A stretch of 64,000 bases of DNA, from assembly GCF_001758195.1 (NCBI RefSeq), contig NZ_MASR01000001.1, positions 558,001 to 622,000 of the forward strand, given 5' to 3'. Each line of letters opens with the position of its first letter. The first letter of the stretch is position 1. The DNA comes from Pseudohongiella acticola (GTDB taxonomy: Bacteria; Pseudomonadota; Gammaproteobacteria; Pseudomonadales; Pseudohongiellaceae). The notes beneath the pieces were generated by a model that was given only the letters and a program-made list of their open reading frames with translations, searched no databases and was not told the origin of the DNA. This document shows, piece after piece, positions 27,057-36,490 of this stretch. The translations under genes and the position numbers were made by a program.

Positions 27057-30000
27057 TTAGAATTCAAACTGGATGCCCAGACGAACCTGCCACAGTGACT
27101 GAGTCTCTTGCAGGTCGCTGACGCTTCGCGAATTGAAGCTTTCAAACACGTACTGGCCTTGTGCGTTAACCGACTGAGTCACGACATCAGGCGAGAAGAA
27201 CTGGGCATCGTACTGATGACCCCACTCGTCATTGATCATGTTCAGGAAGTTATATACTTTGACATATACACGCGCGTTGGCTCCGCTAAAGAACACAGGC
27301 AGTTCCTGATCCAGGCGCAGATCCATGCGTGACGTCCAGCGCGAGTAGAAGTCATTTCGTGTCTGGAAACCCTGGCTCAGTCCGTTGGCATCAACAAAGT
27401 CTGAGAACGCGGCGACGTCAAAATTCGGACCGACTACCACATTCGAATCATTTGGGCCCGGCACGTACAGCAGGTGGCGACGGTTGCCGCTGTTGCTGCC
27501 TTCCAGTCCGCGGCTGCTCATGACATAGCTCTGTGGCTGACCTTTAGCCCTGAACCACTGCATGGTGGCACGGGTTTCGTAGCCTGGCAGGAATTCACGA
27601 CCATAACTGACCCGCGCCGTAAACCGGTGCGGTGTTTCGTAGTTGGAGGTGCCGGCTGATGGATTGTTGATATCAGACAGAGCCAGGTTGCTGAAGTTTG
27701 AGCTTGCGACGGACGATGTCATCGGGCTCAGATCTTCGGCCTGGGTATAAGCATAACCAAAGGTCCAGTCCAGACCAAAGTCGTAAGTCTGACGCGCCAA
27801 CAGGGACAGTGAGTGGCTCACGGGAGATTCGCTGGAGTTGGTCAACATGTAGTTGCTCTGACCGCGCACGTTGGCATAGATAGGCTGCCCGGCCGTTGTG
27901 CTGCCCACAATATCCTGGGCTACATCAACATAGAACGCCGGATCATTTGCCACAGAGTACAGATAGTCGCCTTCCAGCGTAGTGCCCGTTGGCAACAGAT
28001 AAGTCGCACCCAGCGCGAACTTCCACTCAGATGGCTGTTCGTAGTTCGGGTCAATCAGGACCAGAAAACTATCGGAGGCACTGGCTGGGGTGGTTGCTGC
28101 CACCTGATCTTTTATTGCCTGCGGCACATCGTAACCAGGGCGCTGACTGCCACTCAGCACGTAATCGTTCAACACCGACTGGTTGCCATTGTTGCGGTCT
28201 CGTACCTGCACATTTGACAAACCATCATTGCTCCATGCGTTGGAAAGCCATACGTTGGGGTTGCCACCCGAGTACAGGCCGAGCCCGCCACGAACCGTCA
28301 GGTCATCTGCCACTTCCCAGGTAAAGCCAAGACGTGGCATCAACAGATCCAGTCCGTCAACATTGGCGTCGTTCCGCAGGCCACCGTTGAGATTGGTAAA
28401 GGTCTCGTTAAAGTTGGGGCGATCATCGCTGGTAAACCAGTCGTAACGCAGGCCCGCAACCAGGGTCAAGGCATAGTCGTCCAGACGGAACTCGTCCTGA
28501 ACATACACCGTGTTCAGCACATTGCTGAAACTCGCCGCGGCATCATCCGGGTTATTGGTGCCACCACCACTACCGTAATAGATGTCCGTGGGAATACCGA
28601 GTTCAAAATTATCAATACCGGTCAGGCCGCAAGCCGGATCCGCCTGACGTTCAAGCGCCGTCAATGCGTCGCATGACGCCGGGTTGTTGCCTGAAAGGTC
28701 TTCAAACCGGTACTCACCACCGCGCGCGTGCTGCAGAAACTGGTTAAACACAAACAGGTCGTCACGCTCGTAACCGACAGTCACGACATGATCATTCCAC
28801 AGGTATTCCGCGGTGAATTTCATGAAGTCGGATTCTGTGGCCAGGCTATTGGCCTGACGCGAATCATCAGCACCCAGATAAACAGTGTTACTACCCATGT
28901 ATATCTGCATTTCAGCAAAATCCCTGGGACCCACAGTGACCTGAGAGTCATCCATGGTATTACGGCTGATGAACACATCAGTCGAGAGCGCACTGTTCCA
29001 TTGTGACGACAGCTTGAAGGTCAGCGTTTCGGATTCGGAACCCTTGCGATAGAAATGGTTGGCGAACTCAAACTCATTGCTGTCAGAGTCTGAAGCACGG
29101 TCTTCAATACCGTCGTAATAGTTGTAGATCACTGTCGCATCGTGCTGCTCGCTGATGTTCCAGTCCATACGCAGCATGTACTTCTCTTCGGTCTGAGCAC
29201 CGTCAGAAGGCATGCCACCGGCATCATAGGCGTAAGTATTGGTCGCGATATTGCTAATACGATTAAAGTCCGACTGAGTCAACCACGGACGCTCGACGCC
29301 GTTGCCCGACCCGGCAAAACCCTGGGCAATGAACTCGGGTGTTTCAGTTTCTTCGTAGGCGCCAAAAACAAACAGACGGTCACGGATCAGAGGGCCACCG
29401 AGACTGAAACCACGCTTCTCTTCTTTAAAGTCCGGACTACTGAACGTCGATTCATCACCATCTACGGTCAATGAATCACCGCGCATATCCTGATTGTTGT
29501 ATTCATAGAATGCGGAGCCGGTAAAGTCATTGCTGCCCGACTTGGTCACCGCATTGATGTTACATGCAGTAAAACCACCGTAAGTAACATCAAAAGGTGC
29601 CAGTTCTACTGCCACCTGAGAGACCGCTTCAAATGGAAAAGGCATACCGGTGGCCGTCGAGTAACCATTACTGTTCAGACCGAAGCGGTCATTCTGGCTG
29701 ACGCCATCAAGGTTGACGCTGTTGTACCGCGGATGTTTGCCAACACAGTTGATGGCGGAACCACTATCAAGGTTCAGACGCGGGTCGTACATAAAAACAT
29801 CTTTGATATCGCGATCAAAGGCAACCGAGGTCTCCAGGTCGAACGTAGAGTATGTCGCTGCCGGGCCTGAAGCCACATCGACAATGTTGCCGGAGCGGCC
29901 AAGAACCATGATTTCCTCGACTGGTGCGCTGTTCATGTCGATAGATACATTGTAGATGTCGCCAAGAGCAATGGAATCGATGACAACTGTGCGACCATTG

Positions 30001-30278
30001 GCAGTGACCCGATAAGGGCCACCTACAGACAGATTGGTGGCGTAAAAGGCGCCGGAGTCATTGGTCTGCAGAGTACGGGTAGCACCGGTGCGGGTGTCTT
30101 CGATAACAATGGTGGTGTTGGCTTGTGGGGAGCCATCCGTGCCATTGATACGGCCGCGAATGGCGGACGTCATGTCTTGTGAAAATGCAGGTGCCGACAG
30201 CCCCAAACCCAGACCCAGTGCCAGCAGGATCGAGCTGGCCAGCACCTTTTTCTTTAACTTATTAGTAGATGAATACAT
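27057..30278 (-). CDS. Large TonB-dependent receptor with carboxypeptidase-regulatory-like domain
   Basis: A 1073-residue Oar-type receptor. After a signal peptide (LALGLGLGLSAPAFS) comes an N-terminal CarboxypepD_reg-like beta-sandwich (about 35-120; IRGRINGTDGSPQANTTIVI), then a plug domain containing ITKSG-like KSGSNDFTGSAFYEYN, and a long barrel ending in VRLGIQFEF. Such receptors take up large or complex substrates. It is followed after 4 nt by an exported phosphodiesterase, which suggests a uptake-and-cleave pair for a phosphorylated external substrate. A 215-nt leader region upstream holds a GC-rich hairpin belonging to the preceding gene. Confidence 0.9.
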   Translation of the reverse strand: MYSSTNKLKKKVLASSILLALGLGLGLSAPAFSQDMTSAIRGRINGTDGSPQANTTIVIEDTRTGATRTLQTNDSGAFYATNLSVGGPYRVTANGRTVVIDSIALGDIYNVSIDMNSAPVEEIMVLGRSGNIVDVASGPAATYSTFDLETSVAFDRDIKDVFMYDPRLNLDSGSAINCVGKHPRYNSVNLDGVSQNDRFGLNSNGYSTATGMPFPFEAVSQVAVELAPFDVTYGGFTACNINAVTKSGSNDFTGSAFYEYNNQDMRGDSLTVDGDESTFSSPDFKEEKRGFSLGGPLIRDRLFVFGAYEETETPEFIAQGFAGSGNGVERPWLTQSDFNRISNIATNTYAYDAGGMPSDGAQTEEKYMLRMDWNISEQHDATVIYNYYDGIEDRASDSDSNEFEFANHFYRKGSESETLTFKLSSQWNSALSTDVFISRNTMDDSQVTVGPRDFAEMQIYMGSNTVYLGADDSRQANSLATESDFMKFTAEYLWNDHVVTVGYERDDLFVFNQFLQHARGGEYRFEDLSGNNPASCDALTALERQADPACGLTGIDNFELGIPTDIYYGSGGGTNNPDDAAASFSNVLNTVYVQDEFRLDDYALTLVAGLRYDWFTSDDRPNFNETFTNLNGGLRNDANVDGLDLLMPRLGFTWEVADDLTVRGGLGLYSGGNPNVWLSNAWSNDGLSNVQVRDRNNGNQSVLNDYVLSGSQRPGYDVPQAIKDQVAATTPASASDSFLVLIDPNYEQPSEWKFALGATYLLPTGTTLEGDYLYSVANDPAFYVDVAQDIVGSTTAGQPIYANVRGQSNYMLTNSSESPVSHSLSLLARQTYDFGLDWTFGYAYTQAEDLSPMTSSVASSNFSNLALSDINNPSAGTSNYETPHRFTARVSYGREFLPGYETRATMQWFRAKGQPQSYVMSSRGLEGSNSGNRRHLLYVPGPNDSNVVVGPNFDVAAFSDFVDANGLSQGFQTRNDFYSRWTSRMDLRLDQELPVFFSGANARVYVKVYNFLNMINDEWGHQYDAQFFSPDVVTQSVNAQGQYVFESFNSRSVSDLQETQSLWQVRLGIQFEF

Positions 30279-30432
30279 ACCCGCTCCCTTGCAGAGTGAT
30301 GACTGAAGGCGCCACTTTAGGGTATGTATTTGACAGGGGAGTGAAAGATTCGTGGCAGTGATGTGACGGTTCTGTGGCTTGTTCTCGGCAGGCGGTCAAC
30401 AGACAACAGGCTACCAAAATTGAGGGATCATA

Positions 30433-30453
30433 CCCCCGCCGGGCGGCGGGGGC
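30433..30453 (-). terminator. GC-rich hairpin downstream of the small exported protein
   Basis: The sequence ccccgcc-ggg-cggcgggg forms a 7-bp all-GC stem about 40 nt after the stop of the gene at 30494-30877. The following leftward bases are not a clean U-run, so termination may be imperfect and allow read-through to the receptor. Confidence 0.5.
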
Positions 30454-30493
30454 AGTGAAACGAATGTTACCAATATTTAGACGGAGGTCTCCC

Positions 30494-30877
30494 TCAGTTC
30501 AAAGTATCAACTTCCACCCGCATAAAGGTATTAGGTTCGAGTGAGTCAGCGGGTTCAAGGAACACATCCATGGCCTCAACGCGAATACAGTCACCGGGCG
30601 TAAGCATGGTCGTTCTGTCATCATACTCAACCCTGAGTGGTATAACCTCGGCACTGTCTGCCGCGCAGACCCGAACGATGCGATCCCTGCTGTATGACAC
30701 AACCTGTTTTCTATCGTCCTCGAAGAAAAAGTACTCGTCTGCATCAGACTGCATTCTGGCGCGGTACTCCAGATAGGAACCCGTTTGAGGTTGGGCCGCC
30801 AGTGGCAGTGCAAATACAAAGGTTGTTATGGCAGCGGTTGCTGCGATCATGATTTTTTTTGGAATGGAAATACACAT
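30494..30877 (-). CDS. Small exported protein of unknown function
   Basis: A 127-residue protein with a signal peptide (IAATAAITTFVFALPLAAQP) and an acidic mature part of about 97 residues rich in Asp/Glu (SDADEYFFFEDDRKQ) with two cysteines (RVCAADS and GDCIRVEAM) that could form a disulfide. GGAG precedes the ATG by 7 nt. I do not recognise the family. It precedes the TonB receptor on the same strand, but with a 215-nt gap and a hairpin between. Confidence 0.65.
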   Translation of the reverse strand: MCISIPKKIMIAATAAITTFVFALPLAAQPQTGSYLEYRARMQSDADEYFFFEDDRKQVVSYSRDRIVRVCAADSAEVIPLRVEYDDRTTMLTPGDCIRVEAMDVFLEPADSLEPNTFMRVEVDTLN

Positions 30878-31004
30878 ACAATACTCCTTTCCTTGGGAAT
30901 CTCAGCGCCCACCTGCATCTCAAAGTATAAAGCTTTTCATGCAGATACTTCAGGCACTTATGCAAACCGTCGCATCAGCGCGAACAGTTCGCATCGATGG
31001 ATTG

Positions 31005-31042
31005 ACATGGCTGCCTCTAAGCTCTTGTTAAAGCAGCCATGT
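31005..31042. repeat. Inverted repeat, 10-bp arms
   Basis: The arms acatggctgc (31005-31014) and gcagccatgt (31033-31042) are perfect reverse complements with an 18-nt loop. It lies in the 268-nt space between the leftward K+ channel gene and the leftward small exported gene; it could be a terminator stem without U-run or a protein-binding site. Confidence 0.6.
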
Positions 31043-31145
31043 GTCTAGGGTACTGATCTGTTAATATTTTTCAAGTCACTGGAAAAACAAACAGTATCAA
31101 GAGCCCAGAACTGTACAGCTTCCGTGACCGATGGGAGGTTTTTTA

Positions 31146-31589
31146 TCACTCGCGCTTGGGCCAGTTGTTTTGCATTTCAATAAACGCGAAAGACGCGGAC
31201 CAGGTGATCAATACAAAACCAACCAGCCCCTGTGTACCATACAGAAAGCGCACCGGGCCCAGTGGAATCATGTCACCATATCCCAATGTAGAATAGGTCA
31301 CAGCAGACATGAATATGTAATCGAGAAAAACCAGAGTGTCATATCCAGCCAGCTCACCGATCCCCTGAACCTGTATCAGCCACCAGGCACTGACACCGAA
31401 TACCCAGATCGCAACAATGTGAGCCACCAACAAGCCGAACACCAACAGTAACATACGACGCCGGTGCGATATTTTCGATTGACTGACAATACGGCTAAGG
31501 CCGATAAAGGCTTCATAATGCAACATGACCGTTGATATAGTTGCGATCAGGCTCACGGTAAAGGCAACTACATAATCCGAACTCATCAC
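31146..31589 (-). CDS. Small two-pore-helix-type potassium channel family protein
   Basis: A 147-residue inner-membrane protein with an Ion_trans_2 pore module. Four hydrophobic segments are visible; between the last two lies TYSTLGYGDMIPLG, which contains the K+ selectivity filter TLGYGD. No cytoplasmic RCK/TrkA-N domain follows; the protein ends in IEMQNNWPKRE. Function as a K+ channel is inferred from the filter only. Its ATG overlaps the stop of a possible small ORF as ATGA, and an MscS-type channel gene lies just upstream, so the region may serve ion and osmotic balance. Confidence 0.85.
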   Translation of the reverse strand: MMSSDYVVAFTVSLIATISTVMLHYEAFIGLSRIVSQSKISHRRRMLLLVFGLLVAHIVAIWVFGVSAWWLIQVQGIGELAGYDTLVFLDYIFMSAVTYSTLGYGDMIPLGPVRFLYGTQGLVGFVLITWSASFAFIEMQNNWPKRE

Positions 31590-31780
31590 TCGCTGACAGC
31601 CTCCAACGTTGCGGCCGGAGCCACTCTGAAGCCTTTCGCTTCGTCACGTTTCATCCAAATCGCCATGTTCCGGGAAAAAGGCTTCCCCGGATTGGCCCCC
31701 ACAAGCAGCTTCGGAGCTAGTGGATCGACAAAGCACCCTTCCCCCTGCCAGACATCAGTCGTCTGCGTCGTCGAAATCAC
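31586..31780 (-). CDS. Possible small protein linking the MscS and K+ channel genes
   Basis: A frame of 64 codons starts at a GTG at 31780 with GGAAGG just upstream, inside the last 26 nt of the MscS gene, and ends in a TGA that overlaps the K+ channel ATG (ATGA). It would encode a soluble protein (DVWQGEGCFVDPLAPKLLVG, then NPGKPFSRNMAIWMKRDEAK). The coupled overlaps on both sides favour a real gene; against it are the short SD spacing and the lack of any family I recognise. The frame extends further upstream inside mscS, where it looks like a shadow (Arg/Lys-rich). Confidence 0.4.
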   Translation of the reverse strand: MISTTQTTDVWQGEGCFVDPLAPKLLVGANPGKPFSRNMAIWMKRDEAKGFRVAPAATLEAVSE

Positions 31781-34139
31781 GACCCTTCCTGGCGTTGGTT
31801 TTGGCGCCTTTTTTGCTGGTTTTGCGCTTACTGGTACCGGCGTCATCCTTTTCGTCCGCGTCATCATCGTCCGGTTGTGCCAGTGACGACAACGAAGCTG
31901 ACTCAATGGTGATCGGCGCCGCCGGTGCCTTGCCTTGCTTGTCCTCGCCAAAATACATGGTCAGGTGCGGGAACGGAATCTCTATACCCGCCGCATCCAG
32001 ATGGTACTTCACAAGTCGGTTATAGGCCCTGCCCACGCCCCACTGTGCGCCAGGCAGAGTTTTTATTCGTACCCTGATATTCACTGAGCTATCGGCAAGC
32101 GCGGTGACCCCATGCACTTCCAGCTCTGCCAGAATATTGGCTTTTTGGTCTGGGTCTGCAATCAATTCTGCATAGGCTTCACGCAGCCGCACGATAACCT
32201 CATCGATATCTTCGCGATAAGCCACGCCATATTCGCCGACATGGTAGGCAAATTCGCGCATATAGTTCGCGACCGTATCCACGGAAGAAAACGGAATCAG
32301 ATGATAGGTGCCGGACAGGTCCCTGATACCCAGCGAGCGTATGGTCAGCTTTTCCGCGGTGCCTGTGACGCCGCCGGCACTGACCACATCGCCGCTGTTG
32401 ATGGCATTTTCAAGCTGAATGAAGACACCGGTAATAATGTCCTGCACCAACTTTTGCGCGCCAAAACCGATGGCCAGACCGAGAACACCGGCGCCAGCGA
32501 TAAGCGGGCCAATGTTGATACCGATCTCCGCCAGCACAATCATCAGGGTCATCACAATAATGGTGATGGCTACCGCGTTGCGGAAAATGGTCAGCAGTGT
32601 CGCTTCGCGGGCACTGGGCGCGCTCGTATCGCCCTGCGGATTTAATCGCTGTTCAATCCAGCTGGCTAACCCGATCCAGACCAGCATCGCCATGATAATG
32701 ATGAATGCGACCGATATGACGATGCCCAGCACGCGCGCACCCGCTTCAGACGCCGTCCATTGCGCCAGGTCGAATAAGCCCCACGCATCTGCAACGAGGC
32801 CCACCACCACGATCAGAATAATCAGCCGTGCCACTTTCATGACTGTCGGGAGGAAGCTGTTCATGCGATCTTCCAGCATGGGGAACCGCGCCTGCGTTTC
32901 TGCAGGCAGATGGAATCCGCGACTGATCAACTGACTCAGAACCACGGAGACAAACAGACCGATACCCACTGCCAGTAACGTGCGTAATGACGCAGCCAGC
33001 ATAAAGGGAAGAGCGTCCTCAGGACGGGCAACGGTCACCAGTGCCAATGCGGCAAAATAGATGATTGCAACCACGTACCAGGACTTGGCGAGCATACCCA
33101 GCAAAAGCCGATTGAATGCCAGTTCTGTCTGACTCGCACGCTGCTCAATCTGCTGGGTTACCGGCGCCTTGTTCTGCAGAATAATGGCCAGCGCATACAA
33201 AAACGCCAGCAACATGACGGCCAGTGCTACCAACTGGCCTACGTCGGGCGACAACATCGCGTTTACCAGCGGCACCAAAAACAGAATGCCGTAACCGATA
33301 AACCCACTGAGACGCGCCAGCCATGCATTCCAGTACGCCGCCTGTTCAGCGCTCATGGGTAACATGCGCAAACCGTCATCACGCGAGGCAAACAGACCGC
33401 GAATAAGGGCTTTAAATATTTCGATCAACAGGAAGGCATTAAGAAACAGGGACTGATAGATATCCATCTCACCCGTGATGCCGAGTGCAAACAGCGCCAC
33501 CAGGTAACCACCGACATAAGCCAGCAAGATTACCGCGACATCGAGTACAGCAGCCCCGACGACGGCAACCAGTTTCCGCAACATGGCACTGCGGGCTGCA
33601 TCCTGCAATGCCCAGCGATTGGCCATGGCAAACAGCGGCCGTATCGCGAGTCGCAGTACCAATAGCAGGCCCACTGTCACCGCAATGACAATCAGCAGAC
33701 TGATACCGGTTTCAATCAGCTCATCAAGATTCAGCGCACCACCGCCGCTGAACACGTTGCCTACGGCATTGACCCCATCTGTAATCTCACCGACAAAGCG
33801 CTCGGCAAAGTCACGCGAAGTGTCCGCAATGCGACGGGCCGGCGAAATGCGTTCCTCAGTCGGTTCCTCGCTCGCGGCACCTTCTGTGCTGGCAGGACTC
33901 TCTCCTGCGGCCAGCGCCCGTAGATCGTTGATCAAGCGCTCACGTGCGGCATCATCCTGAAGAATGTCGGCAAGATAGGCATACGAGGTATTGTCACCAC
34001 TGGCGTCGGCATTGCCCGATGACTCTGGCGCCTCTGCGGCCATTACAGTTGGAATATAGAAAAATGTGAGTAAGGTAAGAAAAAGGAAAGCTTTCACTGT
34101 CCTCAACGAATTAAGGTAGGTCACAGGGTTCGGCTCCAT
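31755..34139 (-). CDS. Large MscS-family mechanosensitive channel (YbiO-like)
   Basis: A 794-residue membrane protein with a signal peptide (AFLFLTLLTFFYIPTVMAAE), a periplasmic acidic segment, about ten further helices, and the C-terminal MscS module. The pore-lining helix is visible as PLIAGAGVLGLAIGFGAQKL, followed by the beta domain (FIQLENAINSGDVVSAGGVT and IRSLGIRDLSGTYHLIPFSS). Length and layout resemble E. coli YbiO. It would open on hypo-osmotic shock. The C-terminus is a Lys/Asp-rich tail. A start at 34199 is possible but adds an odd N-terminus; the ATG at 34139 is preferred. Confidence 0.9.
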   Translation of the reverse strand: MEPNPVTYLNSLRTVKAFLFLTLLTFFYIPTVMAAEAPESSGNADASGDNTSYAYLADILQDDAARERLINDLRALAAGESPASTEGAASEEPTEERISPARRIADTSRDFAERFVGEITDGVNAVGNVFSGGGALNLDELIETGISLLIVIAVTVGLLLVLRLAIRPLFAMANRWALQDAARSAMLRKLVAVVGAAVLDVAVILLAYVGGYLVALFALGITGEMDIYQSLFLNAFLLIEIFKALIRGLFASRDDGLRMLPMSAEQAAYWNAWLARLSGFIGYGILFLVPLVNAMLSPDVGQLVALAVMLLAFLYALAIILQNKAPVTQQIEQRASQTELAFNRLLLGMLAKSWYVVAIIYFAALALVTVARPEDALPFMLAASLRTLLAVGIGLFVSVVLSQLISRGFHLPAETQARFPMLEDRMNSFLPTVMKVARLIILIVVVGLVADAWGLFDLAQWTASEAGARVLGIVISVAFIIIMAMLVWIGLASWIEQRLNPQGDTSAPSAREATLLTIFRNAVAITIIVMTLMIVLAEIGINIGPLIAGAGVLGLAIGFGAQKLVQDIITGVFIQLENAINSGDVVSAGGVTGTAEKLTIRSLGIRDLSGTYHLIPFSSVDTVANYMREFAYHVGEYGVAYREDIDEVIVRLREAYAELIADPDQKANILAELEVHGVTALADSSVNIRVRIKTLPGAQWGVGRAYNRLVKYHLDAAGIEIPFPHLTMYFGEDKQGKAPAAPITIESASLSSLAQPDDDDADEKDDAGTSKRKTSKKGAKTNARKGRDFDDADD

Positions 34140-34281
34140 GCACGCGTATGATGAATTCACAGTGTTACACACTACGTATCCTAACTGAACCCTACGCAAA
34201 TAGCACCGCGCTGGATCACTCTGAATATTCGGCTCCGGCAGACCGAGTCGTCAACAGGGGGAATCCGAGACAGCTCAAACC

Positions 34282-34434
34282 GCCAGCTTCGGCGATGACC
34301 TTTAATCCCAGACTGTGCATCATGACAATTAAAATGTTAACGATGACTTCACAGTGCGTGTCTGTCGTCACTTTCGCAATAAACGACTTATCTATTTTGA
34401 GGTTGTCGATCGGAAAACGCTTCAAATAACGTAA
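34282..34434 (-). pseudogene. Relic of an EAL (cyclic-di-GMP phosphodiesterase) domain
   Basis: Read leftward this stretch encodes YLKRFPIDNLKIDKSF followed by HSLGLKVIAEAG, which is the C-terminal core of an EAL domain (usual form LKRFPIDxLKIDRSF ... SLGLKVIAEGVE). Both ends break off: upstream residues (QLRY) no longer fit the FGTGYSSLSY motif and downstream the sequence turns to unrelated codons before a stop at 34216. No start or rest of the domain is nearby. It lies between an MscS gene and a diguanylate cyclase gene. The 430-nt region around it holds no other gene that I can see. Confidence 0.8.
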
Positions 34435-34570
34435 CTGGAATACCCGGTTATAAAATCGTCCAATAAAATACTTACATTGAGTTCCATCGACCTGACAAAT
34501 CGGTCATCTACTTCTGAGAGCCCGAACACACGCATATGGCGTTTCATGAGGCCTCTACCAGCAGCTAAAA

Positions 34571-36490
34571 TCAGCCGCTGATGGTCAGTTTATTGCGCCC
34601 TTTGTGCTTGGATTCGTAAAGTAAGCTGTCAGCCTCGCGCACAATATCTACCGGCTGCGTATGCCTGTCGTGCAGTTTCGCCAACCCGGCACTGATCGTG
34701 ACAACGCCGTGCTTTGACCGGGAGAATTCGATTTCCAGCTGTCGCACCGATGTCATGACTCGTTCAGCCACATACCGCGTAGGTTCGGCACTGGTGCAAG
34801 TAAATAGTACAGCCAACTCCTCTCCTCCGTAACGATACACCCTGTCGTCATTGCGGATACTGCGCGTAATGGCCTGTGCTATCTGCTGGAGCACCTTGTC
34901 GCCCTGGGTATGACCGTAACTGTCATTAAAAAGCTTGAAATAGTCGACATCAATCAGCATCAGAAAAAAGCTGCCGTGACCACTTCTCGCTTCGGCAAAT
35001 AGTCGCTCCAGATCACGATCAAATGCACGCCGGTTGTGGATTCCCAGCAGGCCGTCCATCAGACTCAGTTCACGTAAATTGCTGTTGGCTGCCTCAAGTT
35101 CCTGCGTACGCTCGGCGACAAGTCGCTCCAGCGTGTTTTGTGTATCGCGAATGTTCACCGTCATGTCATAAAACGTATTCGCCAACAGCCCGACTTCATT
35201 GCCCAGATCACGTGGCAAGCTCACTCGTCCTTCAGCAACAGCAGCATAATCTCCGCCACTGACGCGCTGCGCGGCCTCGTGTAGCTGAGCCAATGGCCGT
35301 TCGGCATCACGGCGGATGATGAAAACAATGATAACGACCAACAGCACTAACAGCAGTGTGCCTGTGGACAGAACGGCTGCTGCCGCCTGATTGGCCGAAC
35401 TTCTGATCATGGCCCCCGGATAGACCGAGACAAACCACCAGTCTGGTCCTGCCAGTTCGCTGACCGCCAGCCAGGTGTCATCTACCTCATTTTGGATCAA
35501 GGAAACGGTTCCTGGACTGCCCGCCGTTGCTGCGTCGATCAGTTCGTAAATTCTGACGACCGCAGGGTCATCTATGGTCTCCAGTGACATCTGCCCTACC
35601 CAGCGTCGATCCGACGCAGGTGGCGCAGGTTGTGCAACCAGAAAACCATCACTGCGAAAGATAAGGTTGTAGCCTCCATCAGGCGTATCTGTCACCAGTT
35701 TATTCATGACTTCTGTCAGTGACACATCGTGGCTGGGGTTTATCAGATGCCTGCCCTCAAGGTCCAGGGGCACCTGGTAGGTAAGCGCCCATTCCTGCGC
35801 CGTCTCATCGTAATACAGTCCGCTCCAACCTGGCTCCCGCCCGGGATTTTCTGACTGTTGCATGGAGCGAATGACGCCAAGCTCGTTCATCGGCAGATCA
35901 GGAGCAGCTTCCAGCCCCCATGGCGTGCCAGGGGCATAGAGCGCAATGGCATTTTCGGGGAATGTAACGTGAACATTTTCAAACCGGTTTATCCAGGCCG
36001 GCCCCAGCTGCGCCAACAAACGGGTGGAAAGTACCAGACGGCGCTGCAGGTCAGCATCGTCAACCGGTTGATTATTGCCGATAAAACTGGTCAGGCCTTC
36101 ATAGTAGAGGCCGTCCTCGGCATAAACGCCATCGTAGAACTCACGACGCATGCGTACAGCATTGTCCTGATCAGTCTCGTAGTATGACCAGAACTCCTCC
36201 TCGGTCACGGTCACGTCAGACGTATAAAGCCTGATAAACTCGCGACTGAAGCGCGCCAGGTTGTCCCTGGCCAGCTCAAAGATGACACTGTCGTTACGGG
36301 CACGCTCAACGACCCAGTCGCTCAGGTTATCGAGCAGACGGGTTTGCGTCTCGGTCTGAATAAACGTGTACGCCAGCATGGTCAGACTACCCACGACAAG
36401 CGTGGCCGCAAGCACGATGCGTAGCAAGACACTGCGCATCAGGGAGCGCGGGCGGGAATCCGGTCGTTGGTTTCCGAGAGGCCCCGTCAA
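34571..36490 (-). CDS. Membrane-bound diguanylate cyclase (sensor-HAMP-GGDEF)
   Basis: A 639-residue protein: an N-terminal membrane helix (VLLRIVLAATLVVGSLTMLA), a large periplasmic sensor region (about 40-360) of Cache-like character, a second helix (AAAVLSTGTLLLVLLVVIIV), a HAMP domain (about 395-445), and a C-terminal GGDEF domain (about 480-635) with the active-site motif YRYGGEELAVLF. It should make cyclic-di-GMP on sensing an external signal. Translation starts at a TTG that overlaps the stop of the preceding small membrane protein gene (TTGA), so the two are coupled. Confidence 0.92.
   Translation of the reverse strand: MTGPLGNQRPDSRPRSLMRSVLLRIVLAATLVVGSLTMLAYTFIQTETQTRLLDNLSDWVVERARNDSVIFELARDNLARFSREFIRLYTSDVTVTEEEFWSYYETDQDNAVRMRREFYDGVYAEDGLYYEGLTSFIGNNQPVDDADLQRRLVLSTRLLAQLGPAWINRFENVHVTFPENAIALYAPGTPWGLEAAPDLPMNELGVIRSMQQSENPGREPGWSGLYYDETAQEWALTYQVPLDLEGRHLINPSHDVSLTEVMNKLVTDTPDGGYNLIFRSDGFLVAQPAPPASDRRWVGQMSLETIDDPAVVRIYELIDAATAGSPGTVSLIQNEVDDTWLAVSELAGPDWWFVSVYPGAMIRSSANQAAAAVLSTGTLLLVLLVVIIVFIIRRDAERPLAQLHEAAQRVSGGDYAAVAEGRVSLPRDLGNEVGLLANTFYDMTVNIRDTQNTLERLVAERTQELEAANSNLRELSLMDGLLGIHNRRAFDRDLERLFAEARSGHGSFFLMLIDVDYFKLFNDSYGHTQGDKVLQQIAQAITRSIRNDDRVYRYGGEELAVLFTCTSAEPTRYVAERVMTSVRQLEIEFSRSKHGVVTISAGLAKLHDRHTQPVDIVREADSLLYESKHKGRNKLTISG

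Noticed and set aside
31781..31951. Longer version of the small linker ORF into the mscS gene
   Set aside because: This part is a shadow of the Lys/Asp-rich MscS tail. Only the last 64 codons have any support.
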